A stretch of DNA of 64,000 nt. It comes from Bacteroidales bacterium. Lineage in GTDB: Bacteria; Bacteroidota; Bacteroidia; Bacteroidales; UBA7960. Each line of letters opens with the position of its first letter. The stretch's first letter is position 1. Below the pieces are notes generated by a model, which saw nothing but the letters and a program-made list of their open reading frames with translations, was not told the origin of the DNA and ran no database searches. The position numbers were made by a program, and so were the translations under genes. The DNA is taken from positions 1 through 64,000 of the forward strand of contig SKRM01000050.1 of NCBI GenBank assembly GCA_007118495.1, read 5' to 3'. Of the stretch, positions 28,937-38,768 are shown in pieces.

Positions 28937-30124
28937 TTAAACCTGACTACATATAACTTTGCGTAAAATCGCGGTTGTGCTCTCCCAATTGAAACTTTGA
29001 CTCACAAAGTCATGGCCATTATTTCCAATAACTTGTGCCAATTCCGGATTGCGTAGCAAAGATAATACATGTTGTGCATACTCAATGGTATTTCTTCCGA
29101 TAAGTACCGATGAACCCTCACTGGCATTGATAGCCTGATTGGCCAGATCAGAGGTTATACAGGGTAATTTCATGGCCATGGCCTCAAGCACTTTATTTTG
29201 CAAGCCCGTTCCAATTTGCATGGGTGCTAAAAAGACCCTGGACTGATTGTAATATGGACGGATGTCGGCAACCCATCCGGTGACAGTCACCTTATCTGAG
29301 GCCAGCGCCCTGACACCCTGAGAAGGGTATGCCCCCGCTATTACCACAGTGGTTTCTGGTCTTTCTTTCCAAACCAATGGCATAATATGTTGTACCAAAA
29401 ATTCAGCGCAACGGACATTTGGCGGATAACCCATATTTCCGGTAAATACAATGTCAAACTGTTTTTCAGATAGAGTGGGTTTAAAGTAAACTATATCCAC
29501 CCCGTTAGGGACCACCACCACATCTGTCTTGTGCTTAAGGGGCAATAATTCTCTGTCAGAAAAAGAGATTATGGTCTTATTGTCAAACCAGTCAAAAACC
29601 TTTGTCTCAAAACGTTGCACTCTTTTGTACTCTGTATTTATAAGCAGCCGCATGTACCAGGGAGAGCCCTGAAGTCTTCTTTTTAGTCCGGCTGAAAATG
29701 CATCCTGATAGTCAATTGTTTTGCGAACGGGCAAATTCTTTGCATATGGGGCAGTTCTGATAAGTTGGCAAAACAAATGATCAGGTTGATGCAGTTGAAC
29801 AAGTCTGCCAATTTTTTTCTTGATCCGTTTACTGAAAAAATAGGCTGTCTGAAACGGATAAGAGGTAAACAAGGCACCCACCAGCCGCAGCAGTATCAAT
29901 ATCCTGCTCAGACGCATAAAGTAAACCTTTTCTGCGTAGGGCTGTAACGCACCCATGGCTTCGGGATGGGGTTTCCGGTCACTCAAGGCACAAATAACCA
30001 GATTGAAATATCTTGAGAGTTCACGAACCTGGTGATACGCACGGAGTTTATCACCCTTTTCAAGGGGATAAGGAATCCTGGGCAGGATAATGAATAACGT
30101 ACTTTTTCCCGGATCAGCTGCCAT
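28937..30124 (-). CDS. Glycosyltransferase family 4-like protein
   Basis: 395 residues, GT-B fold. The N-terminal domain begins [21 protein letters not shown], a form seen in GT4 enzymes of surface-glycan clusters. The C-terminal donor domain has [28 protein letters not shown] and the acidic E-x7-type segment [20 protein letters not shown]. Cytoplasmic or membrane-peripheral; donor and acceptor unknown. It follows a second GT4-like gene by 12 bases and precedes ribBA. A role in a lipid-linked or surface glycan is inferred from the neighbouring LptF/G permease. Confidence 0.87.
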   Translation of the reverse strand: MAADPGKSTLFIILPRIPYPLEKGDKLRAYHQVRELSRYFNLVICALSDRKPHPEAMGALQPYAEKVYFMRLSRILILLRLVGALFTSYPFQTAYFFSKRIKKKIGRLVQLHQPDHLFCQLIRTAPYAKNLPVRKTIDYQDAFSAGLKRRLQGSPWYMRLLINTEYKRVQRFETKVFDWFDNKTIISFSDRELLPLKHKTDVVVVPNGVDIVYFKPTLSEKQFDIVFTGNMGYPPNVRCAEFLVQHIMPLVWKERPETTVVIAGAYPSQGVRALASDKVTVTGWVADIRPYYNQSRVFLAPMQIGTGLQNKVLEAMAMKLPCITSDLANQAINASEGSSVLIGRNTIEYAQHVLSLLRNPELAQVIGNNGHDFVSQSFNWESTTAILRKVICSQV

Positions 30125-30136
30125 CCCCTTGATTAC

Positions 30137-31336
30137 TTACTGAGTAAAACATCTGTAAAAATTGATCAGCTTTTCCATCATGGGTTCAGGATGGTGTTGC
30201 TTTACCGCAAAATCTCTGGCTGCACGACCGATGCTCTCCATGCGGTTTTTATCTGCAAAACAATGCACAATGGCTTCGGCCATTTCAGAGGGGGTGTCTG
30301 CCAGTAAAATATTTTCACCATGAGTACAATTAATACCCTCAGCCCCAATACTTGTAGAAACAATTGTCTTGCCAGCTGCCATACCTTCAATAATCTTAAC
30401 CCGCATTCCACCTCCTGAGCGCAGTGGTACCACCATGAGTTCTCGTGATGCCATATAGGTTGAAGCATCTTCTACTTCACCGTCAATGAAAATGTTATCA
30501 CCTTGATATTGTTTAAGTGAAGGTGGGATATTTTTGCCAGCCATATAAAAACCAAGTTGGGAATTTTTCTTTGTCACCAATGGCCAGACATGGTCAAGAA
30601 ACCACTTAATTCCCTCTCTGTTGGGTCGCCAATTCATGCTTCCAAGGTGAAATACACTGTCAGCGATGGCCAGCTCATCGTGTTTGCGATGAAAGGTCGG
30701 ATCTGCAGCCACCGGGATGGTTATAGCCGGATGGTTGAATCCGTTTTTTTCAAAGAAATACTGATCGAGGGGTGAAATGGCAATCAAACCGTCAACCAGG
30801 TGAACCGTTTTCATTTCATACATTTTCAGTCGCCTGGCCAGGAATCTGAAATAAAATTTCTTTATAGGGTTTTTCGCAAAATTTGCCATTCTTTCCCATA
30901 TGAAATGCTCAATATTATGTGATCTGAACAACAGCGTTGCACCGGTATTATCGCGAATTACCGGTATGTAGGGGGTAAGGTGCAGTCCTTCAAGCTGTAT
31001 GATATCATAGGTTTCTTTGCGAAGAATATCTGCTAATCTGCGGGCAAATTTGCTTGAATAAAACCTTGAAATATTATATGACCCTCTGGTAAACAGATTG
31101 GTAAATGCTGGCCAGGGTCTGATTCTTGTGTCGACTTGAAAAATTTCCAAACCGGTTTCGCTGACATAGTCTTTATCCGGGAGGGGTGGTGTTGATTGGC
31201 CGTCACCAGGAGCAAGTGCCATGACTTTGACTTTGATGCCTTTATTCATCAACCCCCTTGTAATCTGGTGCATGGCAATGGATCCGCCGTCGGTGGGTGG
31301 ATAGGGGATCTTATGGCACAGTTGAAGGATACGCAT
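30137..31336 (-). CDS. Glycosyltransferase family 4 protein
   Basis: About 399 residues from ATG 31336 (MRILQLCHKIPYPPTDGG), which gives the standard GT-B N-terminus and sits 4 bases from the upstream stop; the longer frame to 31420 adds an unlikely leader overlapping the upstream gene. The donor domain shows VFHLGSMNWRPNREGIKW, then PLRSGGGMRVKIIEGMAAGKTIVST, the E-containing GT4 motif. The N-terminal opening resembles that of the adjacent glycosyltransferase (IPYP plus charged/Gly-rich loop), so the two probably act on the same glycan. Substrate unknown. Confidence 0.87.
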   Translation of the reverse strand: MRILQLCHKIPYPPTDGGSIAMHQITRGLMNKGIKVKVMALAPGDGQSTPPLPDKDYVSETGLEIFQVDTRIRPWPAFTNLFTRGSYNISRFYSSKFARRLADILRKETYDIIQLEGLHLTPYIPVIRDNTGATLLFRSHNIEHFIWERMANFAKNPIKKFYFRFLARRLKMYEMKTVHLVDGLIAISPLDQYFFEKNGFNHPAITIPVAADPTFHRKHDELAIADSVFHLGSMNWRPNREGIKWFLDHVWPLVTKKNSQLGFYMAGKNIPPSLKQYQGDNIFIDGEVEDASTYMASRELMVVPLRSGGGMRVKIIEGMAAGKTIVSTSIGAEGINCTHGENILLADTPSEMAEAIVHCFADKNRMESIGRAARDFAVKQHHPEPMMEKLINFYRCFTQ

Positions 31337-31340
31337 GTTG

Positions 31341-32792
31341 TCACGAAGATTTATCAGGATTAGATTTTCGCCTGAAAAGGAAAAACTTCTCCAGTTTCTG
31401 CAGGTAGCTGTCTGTATCAAGAAATGATGAATCAGTTGTTGCTTTGATGGTGAGCAGAATACCTACTGGTAGCAGTACTATAGATGACAGCCACATACCC
31501 TGGTGAGCCTCAAGCACACCCTCCCTGACAAATTTCTCTCCCGTCATTGAAATCACATGAAAAGCCACAAACATCAAAACAGAAATAACCATGGGTAAAC
31601 CGAACCCACCTTTTCGGATGATAGCACCCAATGGGGCTCCCACCAGAAAGAGCAATACGCAGGCAAAGGATAAGGTAAACTTTCGGTGAAACTCAATCTG
31701 ATACCTGGCAAGGGTACGTTTTCTTGACCTGAATTCCTCATGTGAAAACCGGGCATGGTCGCGGTTGGTTCTGATCATATCCATGGCAGAGGGTATGATC
31801 ATCAGGGCATCAATGGGGCTGTCGTGTATAAAATTAATGTCAGCCTTGCGAAGTAAATTCTGATCAAGCCTGCTGTAATCAATTGTATCGGAAGGAAAAT
31901 TGTTAAAACGCCTTTTATAAGTGGTTATGTATGCCTGTTTTCGCTTTTCAAGTTCTCTTGAAAGCGAATCTTCATAAAAAATCAGCTGGTTCAGGTTCAG
32001 CATCCTGAAGTGTCCTTTAAAAAGCTCCTCATCGGTTCTGTTGAGGTCGAACATGCTCAGATCAAATTTCAGAACCTTTTTTTCGAAATGGGTTCTCTGA
32101 AATGGCCTGGAAGGATCAAGGGGGCTGCCTGTGCTGTTTTCGAGATAATTTGTGCCTTCATATAAAGTGAGAATCAGAAAATTCTTATCTGGTGTAACAG
32201 CCATGGTGCCCCATTCAGCAATGGTCAGGTTGGTGTTTCCCCGCCGATCACTGTGGTCATAAACCTTTATGCCCCTGAGGGTTTGTCCGCTATCGTCTTT
32301 TTCGTCAACACGTATTACATAGTTATCTATACCATGATAATACATCCCTTCGGTAATATTGAATGCAGGCCTTTGTTGTCTGACATCATACAGCAGCGAT
32401 AAACTTTTCAGGTTGGCTACCGGAAGCACATTGTTTGAGAAGAAGAATCCGGATATGGCCAGAAACATGGAGATCATAACCATGGGCCACATGATACGTC
32501 TGAGAGAAATACCTGCCGATTTAAAAGCAACCAACTCGTAATGCTCCCCCATTTTCCCCATGGTCATGATTGATGACAGCAGCACTGCCAAAGGTAACGC
32601 CAGCGGAACAAATGAAGCTGAAGCATAATACAAAAGTTCGGCTATGATATACCACTCCAGACCCTTGCCAACCAAATCATCTATATACTTCCACAAAAAC
32701 TGCATCAGCAGTATAAAGAGTGAAATAAAAAATGTTGCAATAAATGGTCCGATGTAAGAAGTTATGACCAGTTTGTGCAATTTCTTCATCAT
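31341..32792 (-). CDS. LptF/LptG (YjgP/YjgQ) family permease
   Basis: 483 residues: three N-terminal transmembrane helices (about 12-125, with SFVPLALPLAVLLSSIMTMGKMGEHYELVAFKSAG split across them), a periplasmic jellyroll-like domain (about 130-330) and three C-terminal helices. The family forms the inner-membrane LPS extractor with LptB. The gene heads a same-strand cluster with two glycosyltransferases, consistent with lipopolysaccharide synthesis and export. A second LptF/G copy is not seen. A TAACTTTG box lies 22 bases upstream of the start. Confidence 0.9.
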   Translation of the reverse strand: MMKKLHKLVITSYIGPFIATFFISLFILLMQFLWKYIDDLVGKGLEWYIIAELLYYASASFVPLALPLAVLLSSIMTMGKMGEHYELVAFKSAGISLRRIMWPMVMISMFLAISGFFFSNNVLPVANLKSLSLLYDVRQQRPAFNITEGMYYHGIDNYVIRVDEKDDSGQTLRGIKVYDHSDRRGNTNLTIAEWGTMAVTPDKNFLILTLYEGTNYLENSTGSPLDPSRPFQRTHFEKKVLKFDLSMFDLNRTDEELFKGHFRMLNLNQLIFYEDSLSRELEKRKQAYITTYKRRFNNFPSDTIDYSRLDQNLLRKADINFIHDSPIDALMIIPSAMDMIRTNRDHARFSHEEFRSRKRTLARYQIEFHRKFTLSFACVLLFLVGAPLGAIIRKGGFGLPMVISVLMFVAFHVISMTGEKFVREGVLEAHQGMWLSSIVLLPVGILLTIKATTDSSFLDTDSYLQKLEKFFLFRRKSNPDKSS

Positions 32793-32813
32793 CCGGCTAT
32801 TTGTACCCTACTA

Positions 32814-32821
32814 CAAAGTTA
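32814..32821 (-). promoter_or_regulatory. -7 box TAACTTTG for the LptF/G-glycosyltransferase cluster
   Basis: CAAAGTTA on +, reading TAACTTTG on the minus strand, 22 bases before the ATG at 32792. It matches TAnnTTTG; no clear TTTG partner upstream, where the SDR gene ends. Confidence 0.4.
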
Positions 32822-32833
32822 CATGATTTTAAT

Positions 32834-33598
32834 TCACCAGGCCTCCTTGTTGAAAACAGTAGCTGATGCTTGTGCTGAAGGCATCAGCAGCAAATCATTT
32901 ACATTAACATGTTCAGGAAGGCTGGCGGCAAAAAATACGGCTTCTGCCACATCCTGGCCGGTAAGTGGTTTGTAGCCCTTGTAAACGTTACCGGCTTTTT
33001 CGGTATCGCCGCCAAAGCGTACCACAGAGAATTCAGTTTCAGTTGCTCCCGGACTGATCTGGCTCACCTTGATTCCAAATTGCACCAAATCCATACGCAT
33101 GCCTTTGGTGAGCGAGGAAACGGCATGTTTTGTGGCGCAGTATACATTGCCCCGCTGATAGGTTTCAACACCTGCAATGGAGCCTATATTGATGATATGT
33201 CCTTTACCTGCTTGCTTCATGATTGGGATAATGGCTCTTGACACATAAAGCAAACCTTTGATATTTGTGTCAATCATCTGATCCCATAGTTCAGCACTGC
33301 CCTCATCAATGGTTTCAAGCCCCAATGCGAGGCCTGCATTGTTTATTAGTATGTCAATATTCTTCCAATGAAAGGGCAACTTGTTTATGGCTTTGCTGAC
33401 TGCACCGGCATCGCGCACGTCAAGGCCTATGGCCAATACCGCAGTACCGAATTTCTTTTCTAACTGGTCGCGTAAACTTGTAAGCCTGTCTGCACGTCGT
33501 CCGCAAATAATTAGTTGAAATCCTGAGGCAGCAAATTTTTCTGCGCAAGCCTGCCCGATGCCACTGCTTGCTCCCGTTATAAACACTGTTTTCGACAT
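32834..33598 (-). CDS. SDR-family NAD(P)-dependent oxidoreductase (YdfG-like)
   Basis: 254 residues, classical short-chain dehydrogenase. The cofactor loop is GASSGIG (9-15), NNAG (87-90), and the catalytic set is N113, S140, Y153 and K157. The sequence NAGLALGL and ISPGATETEFSVVRFGGD resemble the YdfG group, which oxidises L-allo-threonine, serine and 3-hydroxy acids with NADP. The C-terminus ends in W. Monocistronic or co-transcribed with the LptF/G cluster 41 bases downstream. A TATCTTTG box lies upstream at 33640-33647. Substrate is inferred only at subfamily level. Confidence 0.9.
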   Translation of the reverse strand: MSKTVFITGASSGIGQACAEKFAASGFQLIICGRRADRLTSLRDQLEKKFGTAVLAIGLDVRDAGAVSKAINKLPFHWKNIDILINNAGLALGLETIDEGSAELWDQMIDTNIKGLLYVSRAIIPIMKQAGKGHIINIGSIAGVETYQRGNVYCATKHAVSSLTKGMRMDLVQFGIKVSQISPGATETEFSVVRFGGDTEKAGNVYKGYKPLTGQDVAEAVFFAASLPEHVNVNDLLLMPSAQASATVFNKEAW

Positions 33599-33639
33599 AA
33601 ATATTGGTTTTTTGTTTCCGTTTACTGGCCCTATGGCTT

Positions 33640-33647
33640 CAAAGATA
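33640..33647 (-). promoter_or_regulatory. -7 box TATCTTTG for the SDR gene
   Basis: CAAAGATA on + reads TATCTTTG on the minus strand, 42 bases upstream of the start at 33598, matching TAnnTTTG. A TTTG is present but only 12 bases further up. Confidence 0.4.
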
Positions 33648-33693
33648 ATCCTTAATATTCAAAGAAATGTTTCATGGGATGGGCATAGTTGCT

Positions 33694-33701
33694 TATTTTT
33701 G
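33694..33701 (+). promoter_or_regulatory. -7 box TATTTTTG for purL
   Basis: TATTTTTG fits TAnnTTTG and lies 35 bases before the purL ATG at 33736. The -33 region has only TTTC at 33670-33673. Confidence 0.4.
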
Positions 33702-33735
33702 CCAAATTACTTTACATACCTTTTAGCTCGAATAT

Positions 33736-35976
33736 ATGGACGCATCTGCAAAGACTCCGCAAGCAGGAATAGAAGTGGCCAAACAACTTGGTCTACTTTC
33801 TGAAGAATACGATCAGATCAGACTCTACCTGGGCAGAGAACCCAATTTCACAGAGTTAAGCATCTATTCGGTGATGTGGTCAGAACATTGTTCATACAAA
33901 AACTCCATTAAATGGCTGAAAACCCTTCCCAGAAAAGGTGATCACCTGTTGGCTGAAGCAGGCGAAGAAAATGCGGGTCTGGTTGACCTTGGAGATGGGT
34001 TGGCGTGTGCCTTTAAGATTGAGTCACACAATCATCCCTCGGCCCTTGAACCCTACCAGGGTGCCGCTACCGGAGTAGGGGGGATTAACCGTGACATTTT
34101 TACCATGGGTGCCCGGCCCGTTGCCCAGCTCAATTCTTTGCGATTTGGCAATCCTGAATTGGAACGAACCAAGTGGCTGATGAAAGGTGTTGTGAAGGGA
34201 ATCGGTGATTATGGAAATGCCTTTGGTGTTCCGGTTGTTGGAGGTGAAGTTTTTTTTGATGACTGTTATACAACCAATCCACTGGTAAATGCCATGTCTG
34301 TGGGAGTTTTGAAAAAAGGGAATACCATTTCAGCAACTTCATACGGAAAAGGCAACCCCGTATTTATTGTGGGGTCTGCAACAGGCAAAGACGGCATACA
34401 TGGTGCTACATTTGCATCAGAAGACATCACCGAAGCTTCGGCCGACAAAATTCCTGCCGTTCAGGTGGGTGACCCGTTTCAGGAGAAACTGTTGCTTGAG
34501 GCAAGCCTTGAGGTAATTAAAACAGGTGCTGTTGTTGGTATGCAAGACATGGGAGCAGCCGGAATAACATGTTCAACCTCTGAAATGTCAGCAAAGGGAG
34601 AACATGGAATGATCATACATCTTGACAGGGTTCCCATGCGTCAGAATGACATGCAACCATTTGAAATACTCCTGAGTGAGTCACAGGAGCGTATGTTGGT
34701 GGTAGTCAAAAAGGGCAGAGAGAAAGAAGTCAAGGCCGTTTTTGATAAGTGGGATCTGAACTGTGTTCAGATTGGCGAAGTAATTGAAGGAGATATACTC
34801 AAATACTATTTTAAGGGTGAACTTGTTGCTGAAGTTCCTGCAGACTCACTGGTTTTGGGCGGAGGTGCACCGGTTTATGACAGAGAATTTTCAGAACCTG
34901 CCTATTTTCGCCAAAAAGATGGTTTCGCTATTGATCAGGTACCTGAACCGTCAGACTATCCGGCGGCAGCCAGATTCCTTTTGGGTTGTCATAATATTGC
35001 TTCAAAAAAATGGGTGATTGACCAGTATGATACCATGGTCGGAACAAAAAACATGACTACAAACCGACCTGCAGATGCTGGTGTGGTAAACCTGAAGGGC
35101 ACAGAAAAAGCCCTGGCGCTGACAGTTGACTGTAATGCCAGGTATGTTCATGCCGATCCTGAAAAAGGTTGCGCTATTGCTGTCGCTGAAAGTGCACGCA
35201 ATATTGTCTGTTCAGGAGGGCTTCCGCTGGCCGTAACCAACTGTCTGAATTTTGGCAATCCATATAATCCTGAAGTATACTGGCAGTTTGTAGGTGCCAT
35301 AAAAGGAATGTCGGTGGCATGCGAAAAGTTTGGTACTCCTGTTACAGGTGGAAATGTGAGCTTTTACAACCAGGCAACCTCAGGCACCGGCACTGAACCT
35401 GTCTTTCCCACCCCTGTAATCGGAATGCTGGGCATTCTTGAGAATAAAGAACACCTGACCGGATTAGACTTTAAAAATGAGGGAGACTTGATCTACCTTA
35501 TTGGGCAATCACAAAATGACATTGGATGTTCAGAATATTTATATCGCTATCACAGTGTAAAATTGTCGCCTGCACCCCATTTTGATCTTGATGAGGAGTA
35601 TGAACTCCAGCAGGCCGTCGCATTGCTGATTCGTGAAAAACTTATTCTTTCTGCCCATGATGTTTCAGACGGAGGATTATTTGTTGGCTTATTTGAGTCA
35701 GCGAGGGTTAACCAGCTTGGATTTCAGATAGATTCAGATGATACAGTCCGAAAAGATGCATTTTTATTCGGTGAAGCCCAAAGCAGGGTTATAATCAGCA
35801 TAAAACCTGAAGATGAGGGCAGGCTGGCTGAGATCATGGCCCAGACCAATGTTCCGTTCAATTTACTGGGTGAAGTAAAAGGACGTGAAGCAATTGTCGA
35901 CGAAAAAAGTTTTGGAAGTATCAGCGAATTGAATGAAATTTATGAGCAGGTGATTCCGGCCATGATGGGTGAGTAA
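33736..35976 (+). CDS. purL: Phosphoribosylformylglycinamidine synthase subunit PurL (small form)
   Basis: 746 residues, the size of the small PurL that works with separate PurS and PurQ, not the 1200+ residue fused form. Catalyses ATP-dependent conversion of FGAR to FGAM in purine synthesis. Motifs include SEHCSYKNS near residue 50, [50 protein letters not shown] and the second-half counterpart [14 protein letters not shown]. purS and purQ are not in the window. A peptide-binding lipoprotein gene follows after 18 bases on the same strand, with no obvious functional link. Confidence 0.96.
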   Translation: MDASAKTPQAGIEVAKQLGLLSEEYDQIRLYLGREPNFTELSIYSVMWSEHCSYKNSIKWLKTLPRKGDHLLAEAGEENAGLVDLGDGLACAFKIESHNHPSALEPYQGAATGVGGINRDIFTMGARPVAQLNSLRFGNPELERTKWLMKGVVKGIGDYGNAFGVPVVGGEVFFDDCYTTNPLVNAMSVGVLKKGNTISATSYGKGNPVFIVGSATGKDGIHGATFASEDITEASADKIPAVQVGDPFQEKLLLEASLEVIKTGAVVGMQDMGAAGITCSTSEMSAKGEHGMIIHLDRVPMRQNDMQPFEILLSESQERMLVVVKKGREKEVKAVFDKWDLNCVQIGEVIEGDILKYYFKGELVAEVPADSLVLGGGAPVYDREFSEPAYFRQKDGFAIDQVPEPSDYPAAARFLLGCHNIASKKWVIDQYDTMVGTKNMTTNRPADAGVVNLKGTEKALALTVDCNARYVHADPEKGCAIAVAESARNIVCSGGLPLAVTNCLNFGNPYNPEVYWQFVGAIKGMSVACEKFGTPVTGGNVSFYNQATSGTGTEPVFPTPVIGMLGILENKEHLTGLDFKNEGDLIYLIGQSQNDIGCSEYLYRYHSVKLSPAPHFDLDEEYELQQAVALLIREKLILSAHDVSDGGLFVGLFESARVNQLGFQIDSDDTVRKDAFLFGEAQSRVIISIKPEDEGRLAEIMAQTNVPFNLLGEVKGREAIVDEKSFGSISELNEIYEQVIPAMMGE

Positions 35977-35994
35977 GTTAGTAACCAGCTCCAT

Positions 35995-37650
35995 ATGATA
36001 GAGAAACAGATGCATAATGCCAGGTCAGCTATCGTACTGCTTTTCATCGGCATGGTGGTCTTTTCTTGCCGTTCGGGCTTTGAAAATCCCGATAATATGC
36101 AGCTTTTCAGGTATAATGAAGACCTTAATATTACTTCGCTTGATCCGGTATATGCCCGCAACCAGGCCAATATCTGGGGGGTTGCACAATTATTCAACAG
36201 CCTTGTTGAACTTGATGACAGCTTGCATATTAAACCCGCCATTGCGCGGTCGTGGGATATTTCTGAAGATGGGTTGACGTACACATTTACCCTCAGGGAT
36301 GATGTATTTTTTCATGATGATATTTGTTTCACCTCAGGAAAAGGTAGAAGGGTTATTGCCAGTGATGTGGTATTTAGCCTGAACAGACTCATTGATCTAT
36401 CACTGAATTCTCCCGGAGCTTGGGTTATGAACCAGGTAGCCCGACTTGAAGATGGTTCACTGGCAGCATTTGCCCTCAATGACAGTACGTTTGTGCTGAA
36501 ATTAAGCAGTCCCTTTCCACCCATGATGGGTCTTTTGAGCATGCAGTACTGTGCCATTGTTCCCCACGAGGCTATCACTTACCATGGCAGAGACTTCAGA
36601 AGGAATCCGGTCGGTACCGGACCTTTCAGATTTTCTTACTGGAAAGAAGGTGTTAAGCTTGTCTATCTGCGCAATGAAGCATATTTTGAATATGATGGCA
36701 ATTACCGTCTTCCATACCTCGATGCCATCAGCATTAGCTTCATCAAAGACCGGCAGACAGCCTTTCTTGAGTTCATCAAAGGGAACCTGGATATGCTGAC
36801 AAGGGTAGATGCAAGTTATAAGGATGAATTACTAACACCCGTTGGTGAGTTGCAAGAACGTTATCATGACAAGCTGATCAGAATATCTCAGCCATTTTTA
36901 AACTCTGAGTATCTTGGAATTTTGATGAATGAGGAGAGGTTGCCTGACGACTGGCCACTAAGATCAAAAAAAGTGAGACAGGCCCTGAATTATGGTTTTG
37001 ACAGAGAAAAAATGCTGACTTTTCTGCGTAACAATATGGGAACACCTGCCCATGCCGGCTTTGTTCCGGTAGGGATGCCGGGTTTCACCGAAAACAAGGG
37101 TGGCTACCATTATGACCCGGATAAGGCTGCACAACTGCTTGCAGAAGCCGGTTATCCAGGCGGAGAAGGACTTCCTGTAATTACCCTCAGAACGAATCAG
37201 GCATATCAGGACATTGCGCAGTATATTCAGTTTGAACTTGCCAGGCTAGGTTTGCGCATTGATATTGACGTAATGCCTCCGGCAACCCTTCGTGAAATGA
37301 TGGCCAACGGTGAAGCCCCATTTTTCAGGGGTTCATGGATAGCCGACTATCCTGATGCTGAGAACTACCTGGCCTTGTTTTATTCAGCCAACCGTTCACC
37401 TTCAGGTCCAAATTATACCCATTTTTCAAACACTACATTCGACAGCCTTTACGAAGCGTCGCAATTGATAACATCTGATGAGGAAAGGTTTGCCATATAT
37501 CGCAAAATGGATGCCTTGATAACGGAAGAAGCTCCCAAGGTATTTCTGTTTTACGATCAATCGAACCGTTTTGTGCATAAGCAAGTGGAAAATATGACCA
37601 ATAACCCCCTGAATCATTTGATTCTAAAGAGGGTGAGAATCAACAATTGA
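35995..37650 (+). CDS. Oligopeptide-binding lipoprotein (ABC transporter, SBP family 5)
   Basis: 551 residues. Signal peptide type II with lipobox V-F-S-C25, so envelope-anchored. The mature protein follows family 5 peptide/nickel binding proteins: YNEDLNITSLDPVYARNQ, an N-terminal LVELDDSLHIKPAIARSWDISEDGLTYTF region, KVRQALNYGFDREKM and PFFRGSWIADYPDAENYLALFYS near the end. Family members bind peptides for DppBCDF/OppBCDF import. The permease and ATPase genes are not adjacent. ATG 35995 is used; ATG 36010 is a possible alternative. Confidence 0.92.
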   Translation: MIEKQMHNARSAIVLLFIGMVVFSCRSGFENPDNMQLFRYNEDLNITSLDPVYARNQANIWGVAQLFNSLVELDDSLHIKPAIARSWDISEDGLTYTFTLRDDVFFHDDICFTSGKGRRVIASDVVFSLNRLIDLSLNSPGAWVMNQVARLEDGSLAAFALNDSTFVLKLSSPFPPMMGLLSMQYCAIVPHEAITYHGRDFRRNPVGTGPFRFSYWKEGVKLVYLRNEAYFEYDGNYRLPYLDAISISFIKDRQTAFLEFIKGNLDMLTRVDASYKDELLTPVGELQERYHDKLIRISQPFLNSEYLGILMNEERLPDDWPLRSKKVRQALNYGFDREKMLTFLRNNMGTPAHAGFVPVGMPGFTENKGGYHYDPDKAAQLLAEAGYPGGEGLPVITLRTNQAYQDIAQYIQFELARLGLRIDIDVMPPATLREMMANGEAPFFRGSWIADYPDAENYLALFYSANRSPSGPNYTHFSNTTFDSLYEASQLITSDEERFAIYRKMDALITEEAPKVFLFYDQSNRFVHKQVENMTNNPLNHLILKRVRINN

Positions 37651-37656
37651 TCTTGT

Positions 37657-38754
37657 ATGCGAATGGCAAGGCTATTATTATTGGCAACCATGCTTGCTGC
37701 CTGCACAACTTCGGGCTATGCCCAGGGGGCAGTTAACCGGATGTTTGCCGGGTTTCAGTATCACCACCAGAGGCTTTGGGCACATCGCCCTGAGATAGAC
37801 CCCTATAATGACAATTATATCCAATCATTTGAGTTGATTCTGGGAATCAGATCATCAGGAAAACATCATTGGCAACAGTTGTATAACAGTCCATCATATG
37901 GATTGGGTTTCTTTTATAGTGATCTTGGGCATCCTGACGTACTTGGGGAGGTAATGTCGGGATTTGTGTTTTTTGAAGTCCCACTGGGTGAAAGACAAAT
38001 CATAAAGCGCAGGCTGAATACTGCCCTTGGTGTATCGCGGCTGAGCCAGTTTTACAACCCTGATTCCAATCCTGAGAACCAATTTATCGGAACCCCCTGG
38101 AATATACATTTTAACATAAAGTATGGCCTGGTCATCAACATAGCCGGGCAGTTACAGATTCTTCCCGGTGTCTCATTTACGCATTATTCAAATGGTGCCT
38201 ATAAAAAACCCAACCGGGGTCTTAATTTATTCGATGCCAATGTGGGAGTGAGGTTCTATTTGTCGAATCAGGGCAGTTTCTCCCTGCCCGTCAGAGATGA
38301 CATTTTATCAACATGGCCGGGTGATCAGCGCTTTCTTGTTTTATACAGCACAGGTTTAATGCAACGGGATATTGACGACCCGCATTACCGTGCACATACC
38401 CTTAGTTTTGCAGTTGATGAGCAAACAGGACCACGAAGTCGCTGGGGTGTCGGTTTGGAGATTTTTTATGATGACCATGCCAAAGACCTGGCAAGAGAAG
38501 TTGACCTGCAGGCCGGTTTTTCAACATTTGTGCGCGCCGGAGTTTTTGTATCGCATGAAATTATGATCAACAACCTGTCATTACATATGGGTCTTGGTAC
38601 CTATGTTTATCGTGGACAGGAAACAGAACGCCCTGTATACAAAAGAGTAGCACTGCGATATAATCTGGGGTACGGACTATACAGTCATTTTGGCATCAAA
38701 GCACACCAGGGCAGGGCTGACCATATGGAGTGGGGGCTGGGAATAGCCTTGTGA
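37657..38754 (+). CDS. Acyloxyacyl hydrolase / PagL-like lipid A 3-O-deacylase
   Basis: 365 residues with a signal peptide (about 1-22, cleavage near GYAQ) and a beta-barrel-like body. The segment FTHYSNGAYKKPNRG (about 174-188) matches the PagL active-site strand, with H176 and S178 as the expected catalytic pair. PagL removes the 3-O-linked acyl chain from lipid A in the outer membrane. The protein is about twice the size of PagL proper (~150 residues mature), the long form common in Bacteroidota. It starts 6 bases after the peptide-binding lipoprotein. Whether it is active on this organism's lipid A is not known. Confidence 0.75.
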   Translation: MRMARLLLLATMLAACTTSGYAQGAVNRMFAGFQYHHQRLWAHRPEIDPYNDNYIQSFELILGIRSSGKHHWQQLYNSPSYGLGFFYSDLGHPDVLGEVMSGFVFFEVPLGERQIIKRRLNTALGVSRLSQFYNPDSNPENQFIGTPWNIHFNIKYGLVINIAGQLQILPGVSFTHYSNGAYKKPNRGLNLFDANVGVRFYLSNQGSFSLPVRDDILSTWPGDQRFLVLYSTGLMQRDIDDPHYRAHTLSFAVDEQTGPRSRWGVGLEIFYDDHAKDLAREVDLQAGFSTFVRAGVFVSHEIMINNLSLHMGLGTYVYRGQETERPVYKRVALRYNLGYGLYSHFGIKAHQGRADHMEWGLGIAL

Positions 38755-38768
38755 CCTGCAAACAAAAA

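Noticed and set aside
31337-31420. Upstream extension of the second glycosyltransferase
   Set aside because: Adds 28 atypical residues overlapping the upstream LptF/G gene; ATG 31336 matches the family N-terminus.
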